A stretch of DNA of 64,000 bases from Oxalobacteraceae bacterium OTU3CAMAD1 (GTDB lineage Bacteria > Pseudomonadota > Gammaproteobacteria > Burkholderiales > Burkholderiaceae_D): positions 558,001 to 622,000 of the forward strand of contig CP099650.1 of assembly GCA_024123915.1 (NCBI GenBank), in the 5' to 3' direction. Made by a program: the position numbers and the translations under genes. Under the pieces are notes generated by a model. The model ran no database searches, was not told where the DNA came from, and was given only the letters and a program-made list of their open reading frames with translations. Below, in pieces: positions 21,068 through 28,794 of the stretch; the stretch's first letter is position 1, and every line of letters begins with the position of its first letter.

Positions 21068-22048
21068 ATGCCTAAATTCGTGCCCAAATTCCGTCTGTTA
21101 GCCCTGACCGCCGCCATCGCCTTCGCATCCACCGCGCAAGCGCAGGAAGTGGTCCGCCTCGGCAACCTCAAATTCGCCCACTACGGCGCCGTCTCATACA
21201 TCAAGGAAATCGCACCGAAGTGCGGCCTCAAGGTCGAAGAGCACATCTTCGCCAAAGGCCCCGACGTCATGCAAGCCATCCTCGCGGGCGAGCTCGACGT
21301 TGGCGCCACCGCCTCGGAAGCGGCCATCTCCGGCCGCGCCAACGGCGCGCCGATCTACGTCGTGGCCGGCTTCGCCAAAGGCGGCGCCCGCCTTGTCGCC
21401 CGTCCCAACGAAGGCATCAAGTCCATCAAGGATTTGAAAGGCAAGAAAGTCGGCGTCACGCGCGGCGGCATTCACGAGGTGCTGCTGATCGCCGAACTGG
21501 CGCAAGCCGGCCTGACCTCGTCCGACAAGCCGGGCAAGGACGTGCAGCTGGTGTTCCTCGCCTTCGCCGACCTGAACCAGGCGCTGATGGGCAAGAACCT
21601 CGACGCCATCATGCAGAGCGAGCCGCAGTCGTCGCAGGCCATCAACAAGGGCTACGGCGTCGAAGTGATGAAGCCGTACGACACCGCCATCGGCGAGCCG
21701 GTGCGCACCCTGGTGATGAGCGAGAAGTTCTACAACGAGAAGCGTCCGCTGGCGCAGAAGTTCATGAACTGCTTCGTCCAGGCCACCAAGACCTTCATCG
21801 ACAACCAGGCCGTGGCCGAGAAATACGTGCGCGAATCGATGTTCAAGAACCAGATCACCAAGGACGACTTCGAGGACGCGATCAGCAATTCGCCTTACAG
21901 CTACGACGTCACTGCCGAGCACATCCAGATCACCACCGACATCATGCTCAAGACCGGCGTTGGCCGCATGAGCAAGCCGCCGGTCGCCAAGGATTGGGTC
22001 AAGACCGATTTGCTGGACGCGTCGAAGAAAAGCCTGGGCATCAAATAA
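21068..22048 (+). CDS. ABC transporter substrate-binding protein, SsuA/TauA/NMT1 type
   Basis: The 326-residue periplasmic type-II binding protein has a signal peptide (~1-25, ending AQAQ). The body follows the pattern of the nitrate/sulfonate/taurine family: LAGELDVGATASEAAISG, IKSIKDLKGKKVGVTRGG, and LMGKNLDAIMQSEPQS. GGAGAC precedes the chosen ATG; an upstream in-frame start at 20996 would include the sigma-54 promoter and is rejected. It is first in a three-gene transporter operon. The ligand cannot be read from sequence. Confidence 0.87.
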   Translation: MPKFVPKFRLLALTAAIAFASTAQAQEVVRLGNLKFAHYGAVSYIKEIAPKCGLKVEEHIFAKGPDVMQAILAGELDVGATASEAAISGRANGAPIYVVAGFAKGGARLVARPNEGIKSIKDLKGKKVGVTRGGIHEVLLIAELAQAGLTSSDKPGKDVQLVFLAFADLNQALMGKNLDAIMQSEPQSSQAINKGYGVEVMKPYDTAIGEPVRTLVMSEKFYNEKRPLAQKFMNCFVQATKTFIDNQAVAEKYVRESMFKNQITKDDFEDAISNSPYSYDVTAEHIQITTDIMLKTGVGRMSKPPVAKDWVKTDLLDASKKSLGIK

Positions 22049-22072
22049 ACCCATCATAAAGCAGGAGACACC

Positions 22073-22894
22073 ATGAACAAACAAGACTGGCGCCAGAGCG
22101 CCACCGGGGCGGTGGTCCCGATTCTGATCGTCGTGCTGTGGCAGGCCAGCGCCATGCTCGGCTGGGTCAATCCGCAAGTGCTGCCGTCGCCGGTGGCGGT
22201 GGTCAGCAAATGGATCGAGTATCTGTTGCCGCTGACCGCCTACGATCCGGCGGCCAGCTCGTGGCTGAGCTGGGCGTTCTCCGGCGAACTGCTGGGCGAC
22301 ACCTTGAGCAGCCTTTACCGCGTGGTGGTCGGCTTCGCAGTGGGCGCCGGCCTGGCCTTGCCGCTGGGTCTGATGATGGGCGCGAGCCAGCGCATGTATG
22401 CCTGGCTCAATCCGCTGATGCAGGTGCTGCGGCCGATTCCGCCGATCGCCTATATTCCGCTGGCCATCCTGTGGTTCGGCCTGGGCAACGCGCCGGCCGT
22501 GTTCCTGATCGCGCTCGGCGCCTTCTTCCCGGTGTTGGTCAACACCATCGCCGGCGTGCGCCAGGTCGACGGCATCTACATCCGCGCCGCCCGCAATCTG
22601 GGCGTCAACCAGCGCACCATGTTTATCCGCGTGATGCTGCCGGCGGCCGTGCCGTACATCCTGTCGGGCGTGCGGATCGGCATCGGTACCGCTTTCATCG
22701 TCGTGATCGTCTCGGAGATGATCGCCGTGAACAACGGCCTCGGCTTCCGCATCCTCGAAGCGCGCGAATACTTCTGGTCGGACAAGATTATCGCCGGCAT
22801 GATCAGCATCGGCCTGCTGGGCCTGATCATCGACGTGGGCATGAACAAACTGAATAATCATTTGCTGCGGTGGCACCGTGGTCTGGAGAATTAA
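22073..22894 (+). CDS. ABC transporter permease, SsuC/TauC type
   Basis: The 273-residue inner-membrane protein has six hydrophobic segments and the EAA-loop region (RAARNLGVNQRTMFIRVMLPAAVPYILSGVRIGIGTAF) that docks the ATPase. Placed 24 bases after the binding-protein gene and 1 base before the ATPase gene, it completes a taurine/sulfonate-type importer. Confidence 0.9.
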   Translation: MNKQDWRQSATGAVVPILIVVLWQASAMLGWVNPQVLPSPVAVVSKWIEYLLPLTAYDPAASSWLSWAFSGELLGDTLSSLYRVVVGFAVGAGLALPLGLMMGASQRMYAWLNPLMQVLRPIPPIAYIPLAILWFGLGNAPAVFLIALGAFFPVLVNTIAGVRQVDGIYIRAARNLGVNQRTMFIRVMLPAAVPYILSGVRIGIGTAFIVVIVSEMIAVNNGLGFRILEAREYFWSDKIIAGMISIGLLGLIIDVGMNKLNNHLLRWHRGLEN

Positions 22895-22895
22895 T

Positions 22896-23693
22896 ATGAA
22901 CGCTACCCATATTCAAGTCAGCGGCGTTAACAAAGTCTTCAAGACCGACAGCCGTGACGTTGTCGCACTGAAGGACATCAACCTCGACATTCCACAGGGC
23001 CAGTTCGTCTGCCTGCTGGGGCCTTCGGGCTGCGGCAAGTCGACCCTGCTGAACGCGGTCGCCGGCTTCTCGTTGCCGTCGTCCGGCACCATTACCGCCG
23101 ACGGCAAGCTGGTCACCGGTCCGGGACCGGAGCGCGGCATGGTGTTCCAAGAATACGCGCTGTTCCCGTGGATGACGGTGGAAAAGAACATCGCCTTCGG
23201 CCTGGAGATCAAGGGCATGGACCAGTCCGCGATCACGGCCAAGGTCGATGAGCTGCTGGCGATGTTGTCGCTGAGCGATTTCCGTCACCGCTTCCCGAAA
23301 GATCTGTCGGGCGGCATGCGCCAGCGGGTGGCTATCGCCCGCGTGCTGGCGCTGGACTCGCCGATCATGCTGATGGACGAGCCTTTCGGTGCTTTGGACG
23401 CGCTGACGCGCCGCAATCTGCAAGACGAGCTACTGCGCATCTGGGCCGAGCTGAAGAAGACCATCATCTTCGTCACCCACAGCATCGAGGAAGCGATCTA
23501 CCTGGCCGACCGCATCGTGGTGATGACCTACCGTCCCGGCACCGTCAAGCGCGACATGCTGGTCGACCTGCCGCGCCTGCGCGATCCAGCCGCCGCCGAG
23601 TTCAACGCTCTCAAGCGCGAACTGGGACAACTGGTCATGGAAGAGCAGCAACGTCACCACAACGACGAGATGCGGATGGCCGCAGTAGATTAA
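22896..23693 (+). CDS. ABC transporter ATP-binding protein, SsuB/TauB type
   Basis: The 265-residue ATPase has Walker A GPSGCGKST, signature LSGGMRQR, Walker B IMLMDEPFGALD and the switch His in FVTHSIEEA. The ATG at 22896 follows TGGAGA and is preferred to the upstream in-frame start at 22878. It ends the importer operon; a 98-bp palindromic element separates it from the sensor kinase gene. Confidence 0.92.
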   Translation: MNATHIQVSGVNKVFKTDSRDVVALKDINLDIPQGQFVCLLGPSGCGKSTLLNAVAGFSLPSSGTITADGKLVTGPGPERGMVFQEYALFPWMTVEKNIAFGLEIKGMDQSAITAKVDELLAMLSLSDFRHRFPKDLSGGMRQRVAIARVLALDSPIMLMDEPFGALDALTRRNLQDELLRIWAELKKTIIFVTHSIEEAIYLADRIVVMTYRPGTVKRDMLVDLPRLRDPAAAEFNALKRELGQLVMEEQQRHHNDEMRMAAVD

Positions 23694-23720
23694 AATCATT
23701 TGGCCACCTGACCACTGTTC

Positions 23721-23818
23721 CACGTAGGGCGGATTAGGCGGAACGCCGTAATCGGCCAATGCGTGCGCCGTCGAGACGCATGCATGACGGATTACGCTAC
23801 GCTAATCCGCCCTACGTG
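23721..23818. repeat. 98-bp palindromic element, full copy 2
   Basis: Same length, orientation and 16-bp terminal arms as the copy at 20768, with a few internal substitutions. It sits between the ATPase gene and the sensor kinase gene, so the ABC operon is bracketed by two copies. It may stop or stabilise the ABC transcript. Confidence 0.85.
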
Positions 23819-23852
23819 TTTCAGAAGAGCTCGTGTGAAGTAGAATCCGTTG

Positions 23853-25625
23853 ATGCGCGCCAAAAAACCCCTGCTCCTTCTGTTCGCGTTGATCTGCGCG
23901 GTGGGCGTCATCGCCGGTTCGTATCTGGCCGGCACCTCGCGCGCCCGCGCCGACCTGCGCTTGCAAGGCCAGCGGCAATTGCAGCTGATGGCGCCGGACC
24001 TGCAATCGCTGCTGCAAAAATACGAGACGCTGCCGTTCGTGCTCGGCTTCCAGCCCGACCTGATCGAAGCGCTGGCGAACCCGTCCGACGCGCGCGCGAT
24101 CAGCCGCCTCAACAGCACCTTGAAAACCATCCAGCAACAGGCCAACGTCGGCGCCATCTACGTGATGGACCGCGACGGCCTGACCATCGGCGCCAGCAAC
24201 TGGGACCAGCCGCTGGGCTTTGTCGGCAAAAACTTTTCCTACCGCCCCTACTTCGACGCCGCGCTCAAGGGCAGGGCGGGGCGCTTCTACGGCATCGGCA
24301 CCAGCACCACCGAGGCCGGCTACTTCATCGCCCAGCCTGTCTACGGCAACGGCAGCGCCGGCGGACCGGTCACCGGCGTGGTCGCCGTCAAGATCAGCCT
24401 GGCCGACTTCGAACGCACCTGGCGCAGCAGCGACGATGCCATCGTGCTGGCCGATCGCAGCGGCGTCATTTTCCTTAGCAACCGGCCGGACTGGATCTAC
24501 CGCAGCCTGACCCCGCTGGACGCCGCCACCGAGCGTCAACTGGCGCATACCCAGCAATACATGGGCAAGACCGTCACGCCGCTGAGTGGCCAGCCCGACC
24601 TGTTCGTCACGCAGTCGGTCGGGCAGCTGGGCTGGCAGCTGATGCTGTTCCCCGGGCAGTCGCGAGTGCTGCGCGCCGGCCTGCAATGGGCGCTGGCGGC
24701 GGTCCTGTTGCTGGCTTGCGCCGCGCTGGCGGGCTGGGCCTCGCACCAGCGCCGGCGCCGGCTGGAGGAGCGGCTGGCCTCGCGCGCCGCGCTGCAAAAG
24801 GCTGAGCTGGAGCTGCACGACAAAATCGTCGAACGCACGCAGCAGCTGCGCACCACCAACCAGCACCTGGAAAGCAAGTACGCCAAGCTGCAGGAAACCG
24901 AGCACCTGCTGCGCTCGACGCAGAACGAACTGGTCCAGGCGGGCAAGCTGGCGATGCTGGGACAGATGGCGACAGGGATCACCCATGAACTGAACCAGCC
25001 GCTTGCCGCAATTCGCGCCTTTGCCGACAACGCCCGCGTCTTCCTTGAACGCGGGCAGGGAGAGCAGGTCGCGGGCAATCTCGGCCATATCAGCGAGGCG
25101 AGCGCGCGCATGGGCGCCATCATCGGCCAGCTCAAGGGATTCGCGCGCAAGGATGAAACCCTGGGTACGGTCGAGCTGGCCACGTCGGTGCGGGCGTCGG
25201 CCTTCTTGCTGGAGAGCGAATTCCGCCGCCACGCCGTCAGCCTCGATATCGACGTCGGCGTGGAGAATCTGAAAGTGACCGGCGACAGCGTGCGCATCGA
25301 ACAAGTGCTGATCAACCTGCTGCGCAACGCGCTTGACGCCGTCGAGAGCACCGAGCGTCGCCTTGTCGCCATCCGCCTCGCGCGCGACGGCGACAGCGCG
25401 CTGGTCAGCATCAGCGACAGCGGCGAAGGCATCCCGGAGCAAGTGGTAGCGCACCTGTTCGAGCCGTTTTTCACCACCAAGCCGTCCGGCAAGGGCCTGG
25501 GCTTGGGGCTGGCGATCTCGTCGTCGATCGTGCAGGCGATGAACGGCCAGCTAACGGCGCATAATCAGACCGACGGCGGCGCGCGCTTCGAGCTGCGCCT
25601 TCCACTACAAAAGCAAGGAGCATGA
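23853..25625 (+). CDS. DctB-type sensor histidine kinase
   Basis: The 590-residue inner-membrane kinase has TM1 at ~7-27, a periplasmic double-Cache-like domain ~30-290 (VGAIYVMDRDGLTIGASNWDQPLGFVGKNFSYRPYF), and TM2 ~285-305. A coiled linker follows, then the phospho-acceptor helix (ATGITHELNQPLAAIRAFADNA) and the ATPase domain (GEGIPEQVV, GKGLGLGLAIS). This is the DctB layout known for sensing C4-dicarboxylates, but the ligand here may be that of the adjacent importer. The TTG at 23850 is a possible start; ATG 23853 was chosen. It pairs with the next gene. Confidence 0.9.
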   Translation: MRAKKPLLLLFALICAVGVIAGSYLAGTSRARADLRLQGQRQLQLMAPDLQSLLQKYETLPFVLGFQPDLIEALANPSDARAISRLNSTLKTIQQQANVGAIYVMDRDGLTIGASNWDQPLGFVGKNFSYRPYFDAALKGRAGRFYGIGTSTTEAGYFIAQPVYGNGSAGGPVTGVVAVKISLADFERTWRSSDDAIVLADRSGVIFLSNRPDWIYRSLTPLDAATERQLAHTQQYMGKTVTPLSGQPDLFVTQSVGQLGWQLMLFPGQSRVLRAGLQWALAAVLLLACAALAGWASHQRRRRLEERLASRAALQKAELELHDKIVERTQQLRTTNQHLESKYAKLQETEHLLRSTQNELVQAGKLAMLGQMATGITHELNQPLAAIRAFADNARVFLERGQGEQVAGNLGHISEASARMGAIIGQLKGFARKDETLGTVELATSVRASAFLLESEFRRHAVSLDIDVGVENLKVTGDSVRIEQVLINLLRNALDAVESTERRLVAIRLARDGDSALVSISDSGEGIPEQVVAHLFEPFFTTKPSGKGLGLGLAISSSIVQAMNGQLTAHNQTDGGARFELRLPLQKQGA

Positions 25626-25626
25626 C

Positions 25627-26958
25627 GTGCAGGCCATCCTGATCGAAGACGAAGCCGCGCTGCGGCTGGCCACCAGCCAGACGCTGGAGCTGGGCGGCTT
25701 CAGCGTGCAAGCCTGCGCCAGCGCGGAGGAGGCGCAGGCGCTGCTGCGTGCCGACTACGCCGGCGTCATCGTCACCGACGTGCGCCTGCCCGGCCGCTCC
25801 GGCCTCGAGTTGCTGGCGCAGATCGCCGCGCTCGACGCCGAGTTGCCGGTCATCGTCGTCACCGGCCACGGCGACGTCGAGATGGCGGTGGCCGCCATGC
25901 GTGGCGGCGCCTACGACTTCATCGAAAAGCCCTTCGCCAGCGGCCGCCTGCTGGACGCCGTGCGGCGCGCGCAGGAGCGGCGCCGCCTGGTGCTGGAAAA
26001 CCGCCAGCTGCGCACCGACCGCGCCCAGCATCCGGACCTGCCCGACCTGATCGGGCGCTCGGCCGCCATCGAGCAATTGAAGGTCCTGGTGCGCAACGTC
26101 GCCCCGTCCGGCGTGGACGTGCTGATCAACGGCCAGACCGGCACCGGCAAGGAAGTCGTCGCCCGCCTGCTGCACGCGGCAAGCGGACGCAAGGGCAATT
26201 TCGTCGCCATCAATTGCGGCGCGCTGCCTGAATCGGTGTTTGAAAGCGAGATCTTCGGCCACGAGGCGGGCGCTTTCACCGGCGCGCAAAAGCGCCGCGT
26301 GGGCAAGCTCGAGTTCGCGCAGGGCGGCACCGTCTTCCTCGACGAAATCGAAAGCATGCCGATGGCGTTGCAGGTCAAGCTGCTGCGCGTGCTGCAGGAA
26401 CGCAAACTCGAGCGCCTGGGCGGGAACGACTCGGTCGCGCTGGAATGCTCGATCGTCGCCGCCACCAAGGTCGATCTGCTGCAGTTGAGCGCGCAGGGCC
26501 ACTTCCGCGAAGATTTGTATTATCGGATTGGCGTGGTCAGCATCGACCTGCCGCGCCTGCGTGACCGGCGCGAGGACATTCCGCTGCTGCTGGCGCACTT
26601 CACCGCAGACGCCGCCGCCCGCTACCGGCGCCCTGTGCCGGCTTGGACCGCGCAGCAAATGGCGCAATGGCAGGCCGAGGACTGGCCGGGCAACGTCCGC
26701 GAACTGCGCAATTTCGCCGAGCGGCTGGTGCTGGGGATCGTCGCCGCGCCCGTGAATGCGCCGGCCGCCGTGGCCGGCGATGCCATCTCACTGCCGCAGC
26801 GGGTCGACCACCATGAGCGCGAATTGATCGTCCAGGCGCTGGCGGCTGTCGACGGCAACGTCGGCCTGGCGGCCGACAACCTGCTGGTGCCGCGCAAGAC
26901 GCTGTACGACAAGCTGAAGAAGTACCAGATCGGCACCGGCCGCGTGAACAAGGAGTAA
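25627..26958 (+). CDS. DctD-type sigma-54-dependent response regulator
   Basis: The 443-residue protein has a receiver domain (1-~120; Asp in VTDVRLPG, Lys in EKPF). The AAA+ domain spans ~135-370, with Walker A NGQTGTGKE, the sigma-54-contacting GAFTGA loop and the GTVFLDEIE Walker B. A Fis-type helix-turn-helix ends it (LAADNLLVPRKTLYDKLKKY). It starts with GTG one base after the kinase stop. It should activate the sigma-54 promoter at 21015 in front of the ABC operon. Confidence 0.92.
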   Translation: MQAILIEDEAALRLATSQTLELGGFSVQACASAEEAQALLRADYAGVIVTDVRLPGRSGLELLAQIAALDAELPVIVVTGHGDVEMAVAAMRGGAYDFIEKPFASGRLLDAVRRAQERRRLVLENRQLRTDRAQHPDLPDLIGRSAAIEQLKVLVRNVAPSGVDVLINGQTGTGKEVVARLLHAASGRKGNFVAINCGALPESVFESEIFGHEAGAFTGAQKRRVGKLEFAQGGTVFLDEIESMPMALQVKLLRVLQERKLERLGGNDSVALECSIVAATKVDLLQLSAQGHFREDLYYRIGVVSIDLPRLRDRREDIPLLLAHFTADAAARYRRPVPAWTAQQMAQWQAEDWPGNVRELRNFAERLVLGIVAAPVNAPAAVAGDAISLPQRVDHHERELIVQALAAVDGNVGLAADNLLVPRKTLYDKLKKYQIGTGRVNKE

Positions 26959-27017
26959 CGACCAAAGGCCCTGAACCAACCCGTGCGCCTTGAGCGATAC
27001 GCTCGCGTTACCACTTA

Positions 27018-27045
27018 GGGGTCGTACACCTCGGGGTACGACCCC
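27018..27045. repeat. GGGGTCG-family palindrome, copy 3
   Basis: Arms GGGGTCGTAC / GTACGACCCC with an 8-base loop, between the convergent dctD-like and cytochrome genes. Outer arms AACCCGTGCG (near 26978) and CGTGCGGGTT (near 27053) enlarge the dyad, as at copy 1. Confidence 0.7.
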
Positions 27046-27062
27046 GTCAGGCCGTGCGGGTT

Positions 27063-27089
27063 AAAAAAAACCGGCCTGAAGCCGGTTTT
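27063..27089 (-). terminator. Terminator of the cytochrome c gene
   Basis: On the minus strand the stem AAAACCGGC / GCCGGTTTT is followed by a run of T (the A-run at 27063-27070). It lies 20 bases past the cytochrome stop. Confidence 0.8.
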
Positions 27090-27109
27090 GATGTGGTGCC
27101 GCGTTCCGC

Positions 27110-27682
27110 TTATTTAGGATTGGCCGGATCGACGGTTTTTTCAGGTCCCGGGGCTGCTGGAGCCGCTGGAGCCGCCGGCACTTCCGGTTCCTTGAACTTG
27201 CCGCCGGACTTGTTGGCCATGAAGACCACGGCGCGCGCCACTTCCACATCGTCCAGATCCGGGTTGCCGCCTTTGGCCGGCATCGCGCGCAAGCCTTCGA
27301 TCGCGTGCTTGACGATAGTGTCGTAGCCTTGCGCGATTCGGGCGGCCCAGCCGCCGGCGTCGCCGACTTTCGGGGCACCGGCGACGCCGGCGCCATGGCA
27401 GGCCGCGCAGGTGGAGGTATAGATGGCTTCGCCCGATTGCAGCACCTTCGGCGCGTTCACATCCTTGAACGTGAAGCCGGCATCGGCGACGGGGGAGAGA
27501 CGGGCGGCGACTTGTTCCGGTGCCTGGCTGTTGGAGCCGGCGCCGGTCAATTTATCTTCCGTGACGTACTTGACGAGCAGGATGATGCCTAAGACGGTGA
27601 CTAAGAAAAAGCCGATCACAGCAGCTGCAAGCTGTTTGGGTGTTCTGATTGCGGATTCGTGTTCGTTATGTGCGTCGCTCAT
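27110..27682 (-). CDS. Membrane-anchored cytochrome c5-type protein
   Basis: The 190-residue protein has an N-terminal anchor (~19-41). One haem-binding motif, CAACH at ~92-96, sits in a c5-like domain (SGEAIYTSTCAACHGAGVAGAPKVGDAGGWAARIAQG). The axial Met lies in GLRAMPAKGG. The tail is Pro/Ala-rich. It carries electrons on the periplasmic face of the membrane; the partner oxidase or reductase is not in the window. Its promoter side faces the tRNA gene. Confidence 0.88.
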   Translation of the reverse strand: MSDAHNEHESAIRTPKQLAAAVIGFFLVTVLGIILLVKYVTEDKLTGAGSNSQAPEQVAARLSPVADAGFTFKDVNAPKVLQSGEAIYTSTCAACHGAGVAGAPKVGDAGGWAARIAQGYDTIVKHAIEGLRAMPAKGGNPDLDDVEVARAVVFMANKSGGKFKEPEVPAAPAAPAAPGPEKTVDPANPK

Positions 27683-27885
27683 GATTTCCTTAACAGACTA
27701 TTGTCGAGCCGGGGTGGCGTGCGAAAAACTGATCAAGCAGCTGCCTTGCAAAACCTTCACCAAACGGGCGATTATAGACTCAAAAATCCCTGTATGGAAA
27801 CGCAAAGGTGCTCAAAACGACACTTTACGTGGACGGGAAGCGATAAAAACGGTATCCTACGGCTCACTTCAAGAAATCCCCCTAC

Positions 27886-27961
27886 GCGGCTGTAGCTCAG
27901 TGGATAGAGTATTGGCCTCCGAAGCCAAGGGTCGTGGGTTCGATCCCCGCCAGCCGCACCA
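27886..27961 (+). tRNA. tRNA-Arg(CCG)
   Basis: A 76-nt cloverleaf. The acceptor stem GCGGCTG / CAGCCGC, the D arm, and the anticodon stem TTGGC / GCCAA with loop CTCCGAA (anticodon CCG, reading CGG) are all present. The T arm GTGGG-TTCGATC-CCCGC and an encoded 3' CCA complete it. Its 3' half is repeated at 56575, so this gene is the insertion site of the genomic island and remains intact at the left end. Confidence 0.96.
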
Positions 27962-27962
27962 G
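27914..27962. repeat. attL core (49-bp direct repeat)
   Basis: From the anticodon stem of tRNA-Arg to one base past CCA. It is identical to 56575-56623. Insertion restored an intact tRNA on this side. Confidence 0.9.
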
Positions 27963-28794
27963 TTTTTCCCATAAAATCAAGAGGTTAGCCATTGCAAGAC
28001 AATGCAATGTTTAGCGATATTATGCGTGGGTTGGCACACTGGCTGTGCCAAATTTGTGCCGTGTTTTTGTTGCATAGGAACATCAGCTTCCCGTCCTCGG
28101 ATAATGCCAAGCAGTTCAGAACATTTTCACAGGGGTGTGAGACTTTTTGAAGTAGATGCGACGCAAAGTGCAGCAGTTCCGGCCGCCGCCCATCTCGTTC
28201 TGCTAATGGCTGCGACAATTTTCGCTGAATAGTTGCGACTAAACCCGAGGGATGTCGAAATGGCTGCGGGTAACTTCGTCCTTGACCTGACGTCCGAATT
28301 AATGCCGCCGCAGATCCAGGGATCTGGGACCGGCTGCTTCCGCACCCGAAGCGGACCTTTATAAGTACGGCATTGGGGTGAGCCCGAATCAACCGGAAAC
28401 GCTGAGGCATCGATAAGTGTACGCGGTGGTTTTTGGCGAGCCGTTGGCGCGAATTGAAGGCTGTTTGTCCTGGGACCGAAGATGTTGCCGGGTAAGCTAG
28501 ACGCATCACCTTGCCAGGATGCCTACTATGCCCAGATACCCATCCACCGCAGCGCAGATGTCGCCGCCTGAGCGCCCAGTCTTGCCGACTCGACAGGATG
28601 ACGTCGGCCGTCCCCAGGCCTATCGCTGTGGATGTTGCATGCCGCGCGGCGACTATCTCGCGCTGTTGGCGTTACACGACAAGAACATGCGCCGCGTCCG
28701 CGCGAAAGCCGGCGCCGCGTCCGAATGGACCGTGCCGGGGCCGCTGACCAATTCCTTAACATGGACTTGCGCAGCCCATCGGTGGAGCACTCAC
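27963..28794. other. Left-end island region without a confident gene
   Basis: About 830 bases in which the longest frames (e.g. 27985-28509 minus) look non-coding, with frequent Cys/His/Ser-rich translations. It holds a putative integrase arm site at 28044. An in-frame extension of the amidohydrolase begins at 28519, but it lacks family similarity. Base composition is more AT-rich near the tRNA, as at decayed insertion ends. Confidence 0.4.
28044..28060. promoter_or_regulatory. Putative integrase arm-type site, left
   Basis: TGTGCCAAATTTGTGCC, containing two TGTGCC repeats; an inverted TTGGCACA lies just before it at ~28031. The same 17 bases occur at 56508, just inside the right end. Repeats flanking an att core in this way are typical arm sites of tyrosine integrases. 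Confidence 0.5.

Noticed and set aside
20768..23818. Palindromic repeats considered as a CRISPR array
   Set aside because: Copies are ~3 kb apart, without spacers of regular length and without cas genes.
27985..28509. 174-codon minus-strand frame beside the tRNA
   Set aside because: No recognisable family, irregular composition, and a weak start; treated as non-coding decayed island DNA.
28519..28794. N-terminal extension of the amidohydrolase
   Set aside because: The extra 92 residues match nothing in the family, whereas ATG 28795 has a well-placed GGAG and gives the normal length.
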